Both the position numbers and the translations under genes were made by a program. The notes under the pieces are model-generated. The model was given only the letters and a program-made list of their open reading frames with translations. It was not told where the DNA came from and ran no database searches. This document shows, in pieces, positions 10,619 to 21,908 of a stretch of 64,000 nucleotides of DNA (the stretch's first letter is position 1; every line of letters begins with the position of its first letter). The stretch is from Larix kaempferi (lineage: Eukaryota; Streptophyta; Pinopsida; Pinales; Pinaceae): assembly GCA_027924585.1 (NCBI GenBank), contig BSBM01000809.1:4047001-4111000 (forward strand), in the 5' to 3' direction.

Positions 10619-13600
10619 GTGCTCATTGAAGTGCTGAGATATATGTGATGGTGTAGGGTTAAAATGATTGATCATGCCCCCTATCCTAGGTTCGAGGTAA
10701 TCTATTATTCCCCCAAACTCAGAGGTGTCAATGCGGTGCAAATGTTGTCTTAGAGAGTGATCAACAGTGCATTGACCAACTACTTGAGGGGGGGTGTACC
10801 ATGAGGCTATGGATCGTGGTGGCATACTGAAGTGATGATATGATGATGGGGGATTCTCCTTGCGGGGTGGATACCCCTAGTATCACCGACGAGAATGACG
10901 ATGATGATGAGTAGGAAAGGTTTTGGGCCTGCCCCCATGCTGTGGACATGTGGTTTCCTCTTTAATTTGAAAAGGTTGAATATGTGGGTTGGAGGGATCA
11001 ATGGAAGGGGTCGACTGGACAGAGCGGTCTCCATTGGAAACCATGTAAATTGTGTTAATATCTTCCGAGGAGGAAGATGGTAGGGGATCAATTTCCTCAA
11101 TAAGTGGAGGGGATGTCTCTAGGTCGACATTATTCATTTTGTATAGAGCTTCTCTATAATCTGGGAGATTAGGGCAGTGATATGAGTAATGGTCGTAAAT
11201 GCCGCATATTGCACAAGGGTGATTGGTACGTAGGGATTTATCGTGAGGCTAAGGGGGTAGTTCAATTTTGACAACTGGGATGTTAGCATTGTAATCCAAC
11301 ATTTGCATGTGTTCTTGAAGTGATGGTAATTGTGGACATTGATGGTTAGCATCACCTATGTCATTGCACAAAGAGCACTTGGGTGGAGCACGAATTGTTG
11401 GGGGATTCTTTGCCAGCTTTGGAGTCGATGGGGCAGTGCAGGTTGTGGGTCCATAAGTGTAGGTTTGTGGGCCTCTACCCCCAATGTTGTTGAGTGGATG
11501 GGGAGCATTACTAGATGTTGATGCAGTGGCCACTATTGGACGTGGTCGGTTTTTTATATTCACTACACTGAGGGGTGGACGGTTAGAGGTATTGATGGGT
11601 TGCACTTGTTGTAAAATGACATTCGGTGTCGGGGAAGGAAATGGGGATGGTAGGTACCATACAGGTAGTCCTAATGTTAACCCTGGAAGGTTGAGCCTAG
11701 AAATTACTGGGGTGCTAACTATTCCTGAAGGAGGAAATAGAAACGGGATAGTGTGGATGGGTGTAGCGCCTACATGACTGTGTACTGAGGGTGGTTGTGG
11801 TAGCAAAGGGGGTTGTTGAGTAGGTTGATGTGTGTTGTGCGAGAGGGTGCACAAATCAGATATTTCGGTTATCTGCAGAGGGGGTGGAATGGATTGGAAC
11901 GTGGAAGTCATGGGTGTTTCGGAGTATAACCCTTGTCCAATTGTGGAGACGAACGACGTAGGTGCGTTTCGAACGGGTTGTCCAATAATGGGGAGAACAT
12001 TTGCGGGGGCAGTGGGGGCATTAGGATCGTAGTATGTTATTTGATCAATCTTGAATACACGTCCCTCATGGGGGAACATCATGATATGAAATATGGATGA
12101 AGTGATGGCCTTCATAGAATACATGTAACTATGTCAAAGTAAGAGGTTGTAATCAAGTTGGGCGTTGATGACCTCTATGTTGATGAGAACTATTTTTCCA
12201 GCTAATTGAACTGGCATGTTAGCCAAAAGGCCTTAGGGTTAGGCTGAGTGGCCGTAGTAGGCATGCAATGCAGTTGTGGATGGCTGTAAAGTGGGGGATC
12301 CAAGTTTCTGCCAGACTGATGTCGACATCACACAGGTGGAGTCACCTTCATCCATGATGCAGCGATGAACGACAAGGTTACAGATGGACAAAAAAAACCT
12401 AGAATGCTAATGTACAAGGAAAATGTGGTTCAGCTTGGTCTAAATCAAATTCCACTAGTCGTGATTCATCAGGGTCTATCGCACCAATGGCAGATAACAA
12501 TAATTTCCTCTGTGCAGGACAATTTTTTAGGTCCAGGGCAGACATAACAGTGGGGGATTGGGCTAAGTCTTCTACAATGTTATAATTCGAGGTGGCACAA
12601 GCATTAGGGTTATTGTTGATTCGTCGTAGGGGCAAGCGAGGGGCTTTAGTGCCCCCATCCAATGGCATAGTAGGTATGCATAATGGCTGATCAGTTGGAA
12701 GGTTGTTTGTGGCTAGATCAATAGGTGTAGTTTCAGGGGTTGATCTGTATTGCCTTCAGCGTGTTTGGAGATTGATGTCATTTGATGACATCATTAATAG
12801 ATGATGAGTAATTGAATTTGTGTGTTGGTAGTCGGTTGCAGCATAAGTGATTTGTTGATGAGGTGTCATGGATCCTTGTGGGGGATCTATTGGACGGGTG
12901 TTCACCACACCTTGTGCAGGTAAAGGGTTTTGAAACACCATGGGTTGTGGTTGGTGGGTGGCACTGGTTGTTCCTTGTGCCCTTGGCATTGGGCGTCGTA
13001 CATCCATAATTGACGTGCTCGATCTAAATGGGGGAAATTGTGTGTGTAATGTCCGTATACCCCGCATATAGAACATGGGTGGTTTGTTCGTAAGTTTGGG
13101 TTTTTACCCTGTTTTGGTGGTCGATCAGGGTTTTGGTTGGTGGGGGCGGAGGAATTATTATTTGGAGGATTAGGTGGTTGACCGCCTTGGTTTTGATGTT
13201 GGTTGTTTCCGTGGTTCTGTTGACCTCCTTGATGGCATTGGTTGTTCTGGTTTTGGGGCTGGTTCTACTGTGCATACACTTGTCGTTCGGTAGTGGGTGC
13301 ATTTTGATGTCTTGCAAGTGCTTGAGAAGGCTGTGACAGATAGTAAGTGGGAGGGTTCGGAGGTGGTCTAGGTTCTTTTTAAGGTTGTTGATAATTTTGA
13401 GATATTGGAAGTGTTGGGGTAGTGGGTGGTGCTTGTGGTTAGTAATATGCTGATGGGGTTTGTGAATGACCAGGAGCATGCGTGGTTTGCTGGTGATAAT
13501 ATGTAGGGGGGGATAAGCTGGAGGTGCATTATCGTAACACTGTGGTGGACATGATGGTCCATGAGTGTGGTTAGAATGTGCCATGGGAGCATATGAAGTT

Positions 13601-13797
13601 GTAGCTCCGGAATGAGATGTGGCTAGCGAAAGGTCGGGGCCAGTTTTATTGGGCATGATTGAAAAGGGTTGGTTATGTGACACAACTTGACCAATAATTC
13701 CATCAGCATCATGGGATGCCCCTGGTGCATCATTCCGGGATGGATCGTCGCAGGGGGGCGTCAGGTAGGATGGTGTACAAATATCCAGATTAGGCAT
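10619..13797 (-). pseudogene. Gypsy-B gag C-terminal half with zinc-knuckle-like motifs
   Basis: Several minus-strand open frames, offset by frameshifts, make up a long Pro/Thr/Ser-rich region. Three zinc-knuckle-like motifs can be read. Near 13040-13075 CSICGVYGHYTHNF has its last Cys changed to Phe. Near 11340-11385 CSLCNDIGDANHQC lacks the central His. Near 11180-11220 CAICGIYDHYSYHC is complete (CX2CX4HX4C). The last is followed by NNVDLETSPPLIEEIDPL, which matches the Gypsy-A polyprotein before RT. Here the sequence runs into the Copia-1 insertion and no RT follows on the far side. Gly- and Val-rich frames on the plus strand are shadows of the Pro/Thr codons. Confidence 0.75.
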
Positions 13798-14884
13798 ATA
13801 TTAAATCAAACTGTTCTGCTTTGAGGATGGCTTCTTCTTCTGACTGGGGTCGTTTAGAAGTCACATATTTAGCGATGGTTGGAAGGAGATATTTTAGGAA
13901 CCAATCCAGGAAAATATTGTCATCTAGCTCGATATTGCATAGACTTCGGCATCTATGCCACTCATGGATGTGATCTGTGATGTGGGTAGCCGTGTTCTGT
14001 CTACAAGACAAAAGGATTTCTACACCTACGTCATAGCAGACGGGTAGTTGAAAGAACTGTAAGAAAGTCGAGGCAAGGGATGTAAATGTAGGGTGTGTCC
14101 CATGGGGCTACTCAATATACCATTTGTCTACTGAGCTAGTGAAAGTCCTTTTCAACCAACGTAAGCGAATGGAGTCATCAACATTGGAGATTGAGGAACA
14201 CCATAGGTGGAATGACATTATATGATTTTGGGGATCTTCCCTAGCCTTCCCCTCAAACTTGGGGATGTCTGATGGGAGTTTTGTAGGCATGTGAGGTAAA
14301 GTAGGATCATGTTTTATAGGGTCGTTTGTTAATCTTTCCAGGTCCGGTAGCTTAAGACTAGCCATAAATGGCAAAATGGCAGAGGAGTGTGACATGGTCA
14401 CTGGGGCATATGTGCTGGTGGTAGCATTGTTGATTAGGCCACTGCCCCCAAATGGGATATTATACGTGAGGGGGATATGACCCCTAAATAGAGGTGTTGG
14501 GTTGGTGTGAGAGGGACCTACACCTCCAAGTGTGACCTGGGTCACAGATGGGTTAGGATTGGGTATAGTAGCTGTCACGATGGGGGTAGTGACCGTAATG
14601 GTAGGTGTAAGTCCCATCGAGGGCATAGCCAGAGTTGGTGTGGGTCCCATTGTGGGAATACCCAGAGTAGGTGTGGGTGTGGTGGCTATTGTGGTGGTCG
14701 AGGGGGTGGTGTATGGTCCACCAACAGTCCCAAGAATTGGGTTGGAAGTCATGCCAGCCATGGGGCTAGCCGGTGCTATGTATGTGGGGTTTTCTGATTC
14801 TGCCTCAGAGTCAGATGTGAAATGAGGGGCGTCAGAATCTGGTGACGAGGCTCTATGTCGATGACATGTGAAGTCAAGTGACAA
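13790..14884 (-). pseudogene. Gypsy-B gag capsid domain
   Basis: The frame opens with a low-complexity Thr/Pro/Met region, then the capsid core typical of plant Gypsy gag: DPQNHIMSFHLWCSS, SIRLRWLKRTF and KWYIE. An in-frame TAG at 14108-14110 interrupts. The same frame continues with ITDHIHEWHRCRSL, WFLKYLLPTIAKYV and EEEAILKAEQFDLIYA, after which it shifts into the zinc-knuckle half. This domain assembles virus-like particles. The start at 14884 is the first available; an upstream start is possible. Confidence 0.8.
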
Positions 14885-16826
14885 GGCTCTTCGTCGGTGA
14901 CGGGTTGTGTCGAGTGCACCGAACTGCGGAGGTTCACCCTAGAAGTGCCGAGAATGTCTCAGGGACTTAATGATGATAGACGGTGAGTGAAACTTGTAGG
15001 TAGTGGCCCGAGTGTAAAAGCTCAAAAACCCTAATGCAACCGTGTGTGCAGGAGGGGAGCGCAAGAAACTATGGCACTCAGGACAAAAGCCAAACTCAAA
15101 ACACTTACTATAATAGCTATGCTATAGTAAGTGGAGTGATAAAAAAGGGTGGTAAGAAAACCAACAGGAAAACAACTCCTACAAAAATAAAAATGGTGTA
15201 CTCACTAAAAGAAAGGGAGGTAAGGGAGCATGCCAAAACCTAACTAAAAAGGTATTATGATTCGATAAGACATATCCTATGCAAGGTGATGAAATCCAAG
15301 TCAAACAATATGATTCGTAGAACCAAAGGCCAATGATATCCCCCTACTAGGAGGGACACCGGGCAGACAATCCTAGAAGAAAGGTCACTAAGATACCCCG
15401 TTCATGACACGTCCAAAAAAGGTGAATCTGTAGCTCTTGTTTTATCATCGTTGTACTCCCACAAGGTTGGTACAATGAGAACAACGATTAGGTGTCATTC
15501 AGTGACTAAATGGATTGCGGTATTCCACTCAGGCCTCCAGAACCAGTCTTGCTACTTCGACCCTCCCAAGGTAGAGGCCTTTCCGACAAGTTGGTGTATA
15601 ACCATGTCAATAAGTACTAGGGTATTTTGGTACCCTAATTTTCAATCACTATGTCTCAAATGAAAGTGAGTGAGGGGTGTTATTTGGATACCTATCCCCT
15701 CAATCTTACCTAGCTACAATGTTCTTTTAATGTTCCCCAAGTGGGGTTAGAAAATTGGTTGAGTTAGATAGATTTTTAGGCTCACATTGATTAATGGTGA
15801 TAGAGTGTGTGTACATGTGGTTGAGTACTAAAATAAAATGCCTCGCTTGGGAAAATATTTTATCAAAACAAAAAATGTTGAAATATGAAATTTTTAACTA
15901 TAAATGCTTTAACAACTTTCTTTTCGATAAAAAATACTAATTTTTTTTTAAAAATGATATAGTAAAGCAAATAGCATAAAAGTGCAGCTAGCAAAATGGG
16001 TGCAAGTAAATAAGCCTACTAAAAATATGATGAAAGAGATAGCAATGCATGCAGACAGGAGTCTATCAAGTGCTACAACAAGCCAAAAGTAAGCAAAAGT
16101 GCTATGAGCATAAAATAAAGTATGAGAGGGCCGACTACAATGGGTAGAGGATGAACTTAAATGATAAATAACACTAAAATAAAAAAAATTAGAGAAAATT
16201 CTATGAAAAATTTCTTAAATCTAATAGGATATTTGGATTGCTTGTTTGAAAACACCCAATTTTAAAAAACAATTCGTCTCAAACGGAGTTCGGGAGAGGG
16301 AGATATGGTAGTTTGAAAGTTGACTTGTGCTATCAGGTGATTAGATCGCGGGTTTCGGGCTAAAAGTCATGATCTGGATCACGAAATTGGGATAAAAAGT
16401 CACAATTTGGGATCGTGGGTATCTGGAAAATCTCGTGCTCTAAGTCGCGGCTAGGGGCTATAAGTCGCGATTTGGAATTGCAGATGTGGGTCGGAATCCC
16501 GCGATCTGGATCGCGGAATAGAGGAAAAAAACCCACGATCTCAGGGGAAAGCACAGTGTTTTTCAAATCGTGGCTTTTGGTTAAAAAGCTGTGATGTGGA
16601 TCACAGTTGTGGATGCAAAAACCTGCGATTTTCGGGACGGAAAAAGTCACCGAAAACAAAAGCCAAAAATTAGAATTTTGGACTGTGTGGGCTACAGAAA
16701 CGGCCAATGGCTAGGGAAACAAGTTATGGGCTTAGTAGTAGGCCATATCTACAACAATAAAGGTACATAACAACTAAAATAAGGAGAAATCTAGATCTAA
16801 ACCAAGATTCAAAGATTCGAAATAAA
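14885..16826 (-). other. Gypsy-B 5' leader (about 1.9 kb)
   Basis: No coding motif is visible between the gag frame and the PBS. 16340-16640 holds irregular repeats built from GTCGCGATTTGG, GGATCGCGG and GATCACG-like words, many self-complementary. 15880-16010 is A/T-rich. I see no captured gene. Confidence 0.6.
16340..16640. repeat. Irregular GATCGCG-word repeat
   Basis: Words such as AAGTCGCGATTTGG, CCCGCGATCTGGATCGCGG and GTGATGTGGATCACAG recur at roughly 30-50 bp spacing and can fold on themselves. The spacing is irregular, so this is a degenerate array. Confidence 0.5.
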
Positions 16827-16838
16827 GTGGAGTCGCCA
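16827..16838 (-). other. Gypsy-B primer-binding site
   Basis: On the minus strand, five bases after the 5' LTR, TGGCGACTCCAC begins with TGG as expected for a tRNA 3'-CCA complement, and TTTTTGGCGACTC-type sequences are common at this position in plant Gypsy elements. I do not assign the tRNA. Confidence 0.65.
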
Positions 16839-16843
16839 AAAAC

Positions 16844-17562
16844 TGTTGCTTGGGTTTTCACCCAAGCATGTGCTAATGTGCACCTACTAACTTGTAGTAG
16901 CAATTTAGATTAAACAGTAAAAGTAAATAAATGTAAAACAATAAATTTGATCTAACATGTGAAATAAAATAACTCTAGATTAAAAACAGTAAACAAAATA
17001 GATCCATGAGAGACATAAATGAAAACTTCAATATTTTCTATTACCTCAAAGGGTGAGGATGGTTGATCTTGAGCAGCTACAATGGTGAGGTGCTCCAAAG
17101 CCTAAATGATCTCTTCTTCTCCAAGATGCTAATCGGGATCTTCAAACTCAAAAAGGAGGTAAGGGTTCTCAAGAAAGAATTTGGCAGCATAACGATAGGA
17201 TGAATGTGGATGAATAGTGAAGAGCCCCTATCACCTTTTTATAGCATTTGAGTGATGGAGAATATAACCATGGTTTAAGGAAACCAATGGTACTGCTAAA
17301 AAATGGTTTAGGTTTCTTTTTCCTCTTTTTCCCTCTTTTTCCTTTTTTGAATATATTTTGAGTTTTATTCCCTTTTAACTGATTTTTGGGAATTTTGGAC
17401 CCTTTTCTAGGGTTTTTTGTATGAGGAAAATTAAATATTTTGGGGAGAAAAAGATGGATTTTGGTCTTTTTTGTGACATTTTGAAGGTTTTAGAGGCTAA
17501 CATGGTAGGAAAAGTGGACTAATGGGTCATGTGAATAGGTGAGCACTTTTTGGGTGTTAACA
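16844..17562 (-). repeat. Gypsy-B 5' LTR (719 bp)
   Basis: Partner of 736-1500, starting TGTTGCTTGGG and ending GGTGTTAACA. Clear divergence (substitutions and indels) shows an insertion much older than Copia-1. Confidence 0.85.
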
Positions 17563-20481
17563 ACTGTAGAAAATTTCAAGCTACAACAAATAATTACATA
17601 TCAAAATATCCCTTCCTGTATTCAGATCCTATTTATAAATAGCACCATGTGCCCCCTCCTCTAGGATTTATCCCCTGCCTCTACCTTGAATCTCAAAGGT
17701 GTTCCTATGAGGACATTAGTCATTCCTCTAAGATTTGATGAAACTTTCGAATTCAAGTGTTAAAATAAGGTATAAAAAGCTTCCCATACCTGATAAGTGG
17801 TTTTGCTTAAGTGACAATTACATTTTTGTTATGGTAATGAATACGGAGTTCAACATTAATCCCGTAAACCTAGAGCCTAGAGCCAAGCCTAAAAACCCTA
17901 GTTTTGAATCCAAATAATTATACACTTATATGGAAAGTTTCTGACATGTATATTGCAAGGGTGATTGCAACTAAAACAAATCAAGTGCAATCCATATCTG
18001 ACTCAAAATACATAAACAAAGATGCTAAATGGCCTAGACTCCAATGAGCATGATGGTGACAATGGTGACAATGAGAACAATGATGATGATGGTGATAATG
18101 GGCCTGAGGATAGATATGGTAATGGTGACAATCAGCTAAAGTGCATTAGGTTGATGGTGGATGATGAATGATTGATGGGGACGAGGATGGTGGCACCACG
18201 AGCAAGAGCATGACGAGGCTTGATGGTGATTGTGGTAGTGGGCATGGTGTTGGTGACAATGTTTTCATGATACTGGAGTTCAACATTAACCTGGTAACCC
18301 TAGACCTTGGTGCCTATCCTAGAAACACAAGAGCTTATCCTAAAAACCCTAGTTGGTAGTGTAAACCCTAGTCTGTATTCTAATCACAATGAAACCCTCT
18401 TGTGTAGCCTAATCCATTTCCTAAATTATAATACATATAAAAAGTAAATCATTTTCATTGTAAATATATATTCATGTGCATACATTTGAATCCAAACCAT
18501 TATACACATATATGCATAGTTTCTCATCTATATGGAAAGGGTGCACACAACTAGAAAAACATTGTACTTAGCATCCTATTAAGCCCCAGGTGTGTAGGTT
18601 TCTAGAATGGGATCCAAGGATAACAACAAAGGGTGAAAACCCATCCTGAAAAGCTTCAAAAAGCTCTACTCAAGAGCAGTTCTATCCCCAGACTGTTTGG
18701 TGTAGTTGACTCCCATGGATATAAAGGCCTTCACTGGCACTTATGGGGTTTGATCCTGAAAAGATATGTCTTCCTGTGTGGGAAGATCAAAGTGTTCTTA
18801 CTCTATAAAAGAATCTATCTTGAAAGAAATCTAATCTAAGTTTGATCTAATCTAAAGAAAGCGATGTGTTGATATGCAGGATAACTTGATCTGAAAATTA
18901 ATAAAGCTAGTCACCAATTTGATAGAAATGTGAAAATGGATCTTTTATTATTACTTCCAAAATACAATTAGACAATGAAAATTAAATGATAGTAGTTTGG
19001 AGATTAGATGCATGCAAGATTATCCTGTAGCTATAATGCTAATTGAAAAATTAACATTCATTTAATAATTTATGTTAATCATTTGCAGAAATAGATAAAT
19101 GTTTTAATTAAATAAATTCACTTAAAACATAAATACACACAAATCATCAATTGAGACAAATCCAAACTGTAGATCAATGCATGGATTATTGATTGCAAAA
19201 ATTAAACACTATTCATTAATAAACTGAAGTGGAAATCAACATTCATTGAAGAAATTTGATAAGTTGACAAAAGAGGAATTAAGAGAAAACTAACGGTATT
19301 AGCTCAAAATTGAAAGAAATTACAATCTCTTCATTAATCATAGTATCTCCATTCTTCTTTTCATATTTTCTCCCTCCTAACCCATGAGACCTCTACCCTT
19401 TAAATAATAATTACAAAATAGTTACAAAAGGATAGGGTACCCATAAAACAGGGATTACAAAATCAACTTCTACTACTAAATCATCTCCAAGAGTGATTAA
19501 TACTAATCATTTCGTAAAAATCTCAAAAGATTTCATTGCATACTTTTGGAGAAGTATCCCATAATGAACTGTGAAATATAACAACAATCTACTAGTTGTC
19601 TGCGATGAATAACAAGGGAATTGAAAGATCTTCCTTAGAAGATTCATGATGATCGACAATGTCCTCAAATACTGAAAAGTCAGCCACTTGTCCTTCCTTC
19701 AAGGGGATTGGTGGAGTGATAGGTACTATATTGATTATAAAATCCCGGATAATTGTATCATCTTGATCAACATGTTTTTCAGTGACCTTCCTTCTCTTCC
19801 TCTGAGGAAGCCATATGTACCTGGATCGAATCTCAGAGTCTTCATTTTCACTACTAGTGCTATCATCCAGAACATCCGGTTTAAAAGGTGGTGACACAGG
19901 TTAATGGTATTGAAGAGGCTGAAGTTCTTTCTCTTTACAAAATCTGATTGAAGATTTGTCACTTTTCTACATCTTGCTCACAGTATGTAACTGTTAGAAG
20001 GAAATCTCTGAGAATTGATTAACAAGAATCCTCTCTGCAATATGACGACCAACGAATTGCTCATATTGATGTTTGTGTTTAAAAAAGAACAATAAGGATT
20101 CCAGAATGACTGAGTGTAATGAATTGCCATGATTAAAATCTTACGGTCTGGGAATTGCAATTATCGTGTCTGAAATGGAATAACACATAGCATGTGTCGA
20201 TGAAAATTGGATTAAGATAGGATAAAATTTTCATTAATTCACGTATGGTTTAATTTCAAATATTAACATTCGATCGTTATGAATTAGTCGGATCAATGAT
20301 TACCATTTCATGTTTGGCCGAAGGTGAAAATCGCAGTTAAGAACCCGATTGCAATTTGGAAATTGGTGAAGAAAAAAAGAAAACCGAAATAGTTATTCAA
20401 ATCAAACAACCTAATATCATCCGCAGGATCAAGGAAAATCAATGGTTAATATTAAACATGCAGGATGTGGGATAAGGGTCG
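17563..20481. other. Intergenic region without confident genes
   Basis: There is no recognisable gene. A segment containing GGAGTTCAACATTAA, CCTAAAAACCCTAGTT and TATACAC occurs at 17849-17940 and again, diverged and expanded, at 18271-18540. 18040-18250 is rich in ATGGTGA-type triplets. A minus frame at 19592-19897 (101 codons, acidic, with a basic PQRKRRKVTEK patch) is open but unrecognised and has no ATG start; it may be retroelement debris. Confidence 0.5.
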
Positions 20482-21024
20482 TGTTGATTGTGGAGCCTGA
20501 TCTCCAAATTCAGAGACATTATTATTCAGCCATGTTTGTACCCCAACTTTATATGATATGTAAAACGACTGTACCCTCACCCTAGTGGGGGGGTGTGGGG
20601 GTAATAACTGTCCGAGGGCCAGCGGTGGTTTGGGGGTGAAGCCCCTGAAGGAAATTTTTGGGGTTGTTTTACAGGCCCATGGTTTTGGGTATCCCGTGGT
20701 ATTTTCCCATTGTATTTCCCCTATAAAAGAAAGACATTGTAATACGGCTAGGGTTAATGATGTATTAGGTTTTATGCATTTTAAAGATCTCTGAGATCAG
20801 AAGAGAGACTGTGAGATAGTGAAGAGGAAGTGCAGCGGTTGTGCTCCAGGTTGTATCCCTTCACTTTGTTGGATGGAATAATAATAAGGAATGGAAACTT
20901 CAGTGTGGACGTAGCCCAAGTTGGGTGAACCACGATATATCTGTGTCTCTCTTGTAATGTGTATGTGTGATTATATTTGCATTTATGTTTATTTTTATTG
21001 CTCTACGATTCGGTTTTTCTAACA
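20482..21024 (+). repeat. Copia-2 5' LTR (543 bp)
   Basis: It begins TGTTGATTGTGGAGCCTG and ends TTTCTAACA. Its partner is 25063-25628. CCCCTATAAAAGAAAGAC near 20718 is a plausible TATA box, shared by the other LTR. Confidence 0.9.
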
Positions 21025-21026
21025 AT

Positions 21027-21038
21027 TGGTATTAGAGC
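21027..21038 (+). other. Copia-2 primer-binding site
   Basis: TGGTATTAGAGC, two bases after the LTR, is the initiator-methionine tRNA complement with one C-to-T change. Confidence 0.9.
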
Positions 21039-21098
21039 CAAAGGTCTATTTGGCAGATAAACCCGCAGGAAGCTAGGGTTTCTGGTTCGAGGGGAGCA

Positions 21099-21905
21099 AT
21101 GGAAGAAGAAGGAAAGTTTAAGGTCGAGAATTTTAACGGCCAAAACTTCTAGTTATGAAAGATGCAAATGGAGGACTATTTGTACCAAAAGGATCTATTC
21201 CTACCATTGGGAGGAACAGGAAAGTAGCTAGTGGCAATGAAGGACGAAGAATGGGAGGTTCTTGACAGAAAGGCTCTGGGAACAATACGGTTGAGCCTGG
21301 CTTCATCGGTGACTTTCAATATCTCAAAAGAAACGACAACAGAGGGTTTGATGAGCACACTGGGTAAGCTGTATGAAAAACCCTCGACCTCCAACAAGGT
21401 ATTTCTAATGAAGCGTTTATTTAATTTGAAGATGTCTGAAGGTGGATCTGTTACTGATCATGTAAATGATTTTAATATGGTTACAAATCAACTAAGTTCT
21501 GTAAGTGTGAAATTCGATGATGAGGTTAGGGCTCTTCTAATCTTGTGTTCATTTCTAGAAAGCTAGAATAGCTTGGTCATGGCTGTAAGTAACTCTGTCT
21601 CTGGTTCAAACACCTTGAAATTTGATGATGTTATTGGTGTTATTCTTAGCGAACAAATGCGAAGAAAAAGCACAGGTGAGACATCAGGTAATGCGTTGAC
21701 CATGGAGAGAAAGAGAAGAAAAAAGTAGAGAGGAAAGAACAAAGGTAATCGCAGCAACTCTAAAAAGGAAAGATCCAAGTCCAGAGTGGGAAAAATAAAG
21801 TGATGGAACTATGGAAAGAAAGGACATCTGAAGAAAGACTGCAGATCTCTAAAGAAGAAAGGAGATGGGCAGAAGGAAACTACCTAGGAAGCAAATGTAG
21901 CAGGT
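21099..21905 (+). pseudogene. Copia-2 gag
   Basis: The ATG at 21099 opens MEEEGKFKVENFNGQNF, a Copia gag start. In-frame stops follow near 21150, 21225, 21565, 21726, 21798 and 21882. The capsid part includes LGKLYEKPSTSNKVFLMKRL and MSEGGSVTDHVNDFN. The zinc knuckle near 21800 is damaged: its leading Cys residues are missing before GKKGHLKKDC. It cannot make a full capsid protein. Confidence 0.85.
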
Positions 21906-21908
21906 GAT

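Larger units (their letters stand above)
736..17562 (-). mobile_element. Gypsy-B: gag-only Ty3/Gypsy-type LTR element with nested Copia-1
   Basis: Two long direct repeats (736-1500 and 16844-17562) start with TGTT and end with TTAACA. Inside the right repeat lies a plausible PBS, inside the left one a clear PPT, so transcription runs right to left. Removing Copia-1 (4092-10613) leaves about 10.3 kb. A gag with retrotransposon-type capsid motifs and three zinc-knuckle-like motifs is present (10.6-14.9 kb), but I find no protease, RT, RNase H or integrase. It is therefore probably non-autonomous, relying on relatives such as Gypsy-A. The five bases flanking the two ends (AAAAA and ACTGT) do not match, so the ends may derive from different insertions. 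Confidence 0.8.

Noticed and set aside
14507-14825. Gly- and Val-rich plus-strand frames
   Set aside because: They are opposite-strand shadows of the Thr/Pro/Met low-complexity region of the Gypsy-B gag.
19592-19897. 101-codon minus frame with a basic patch as a host gene
   Set aside because: It has no ATG start, no neighbouring exons or promoter and no recognised family; kept only as a note under the intergenic region.
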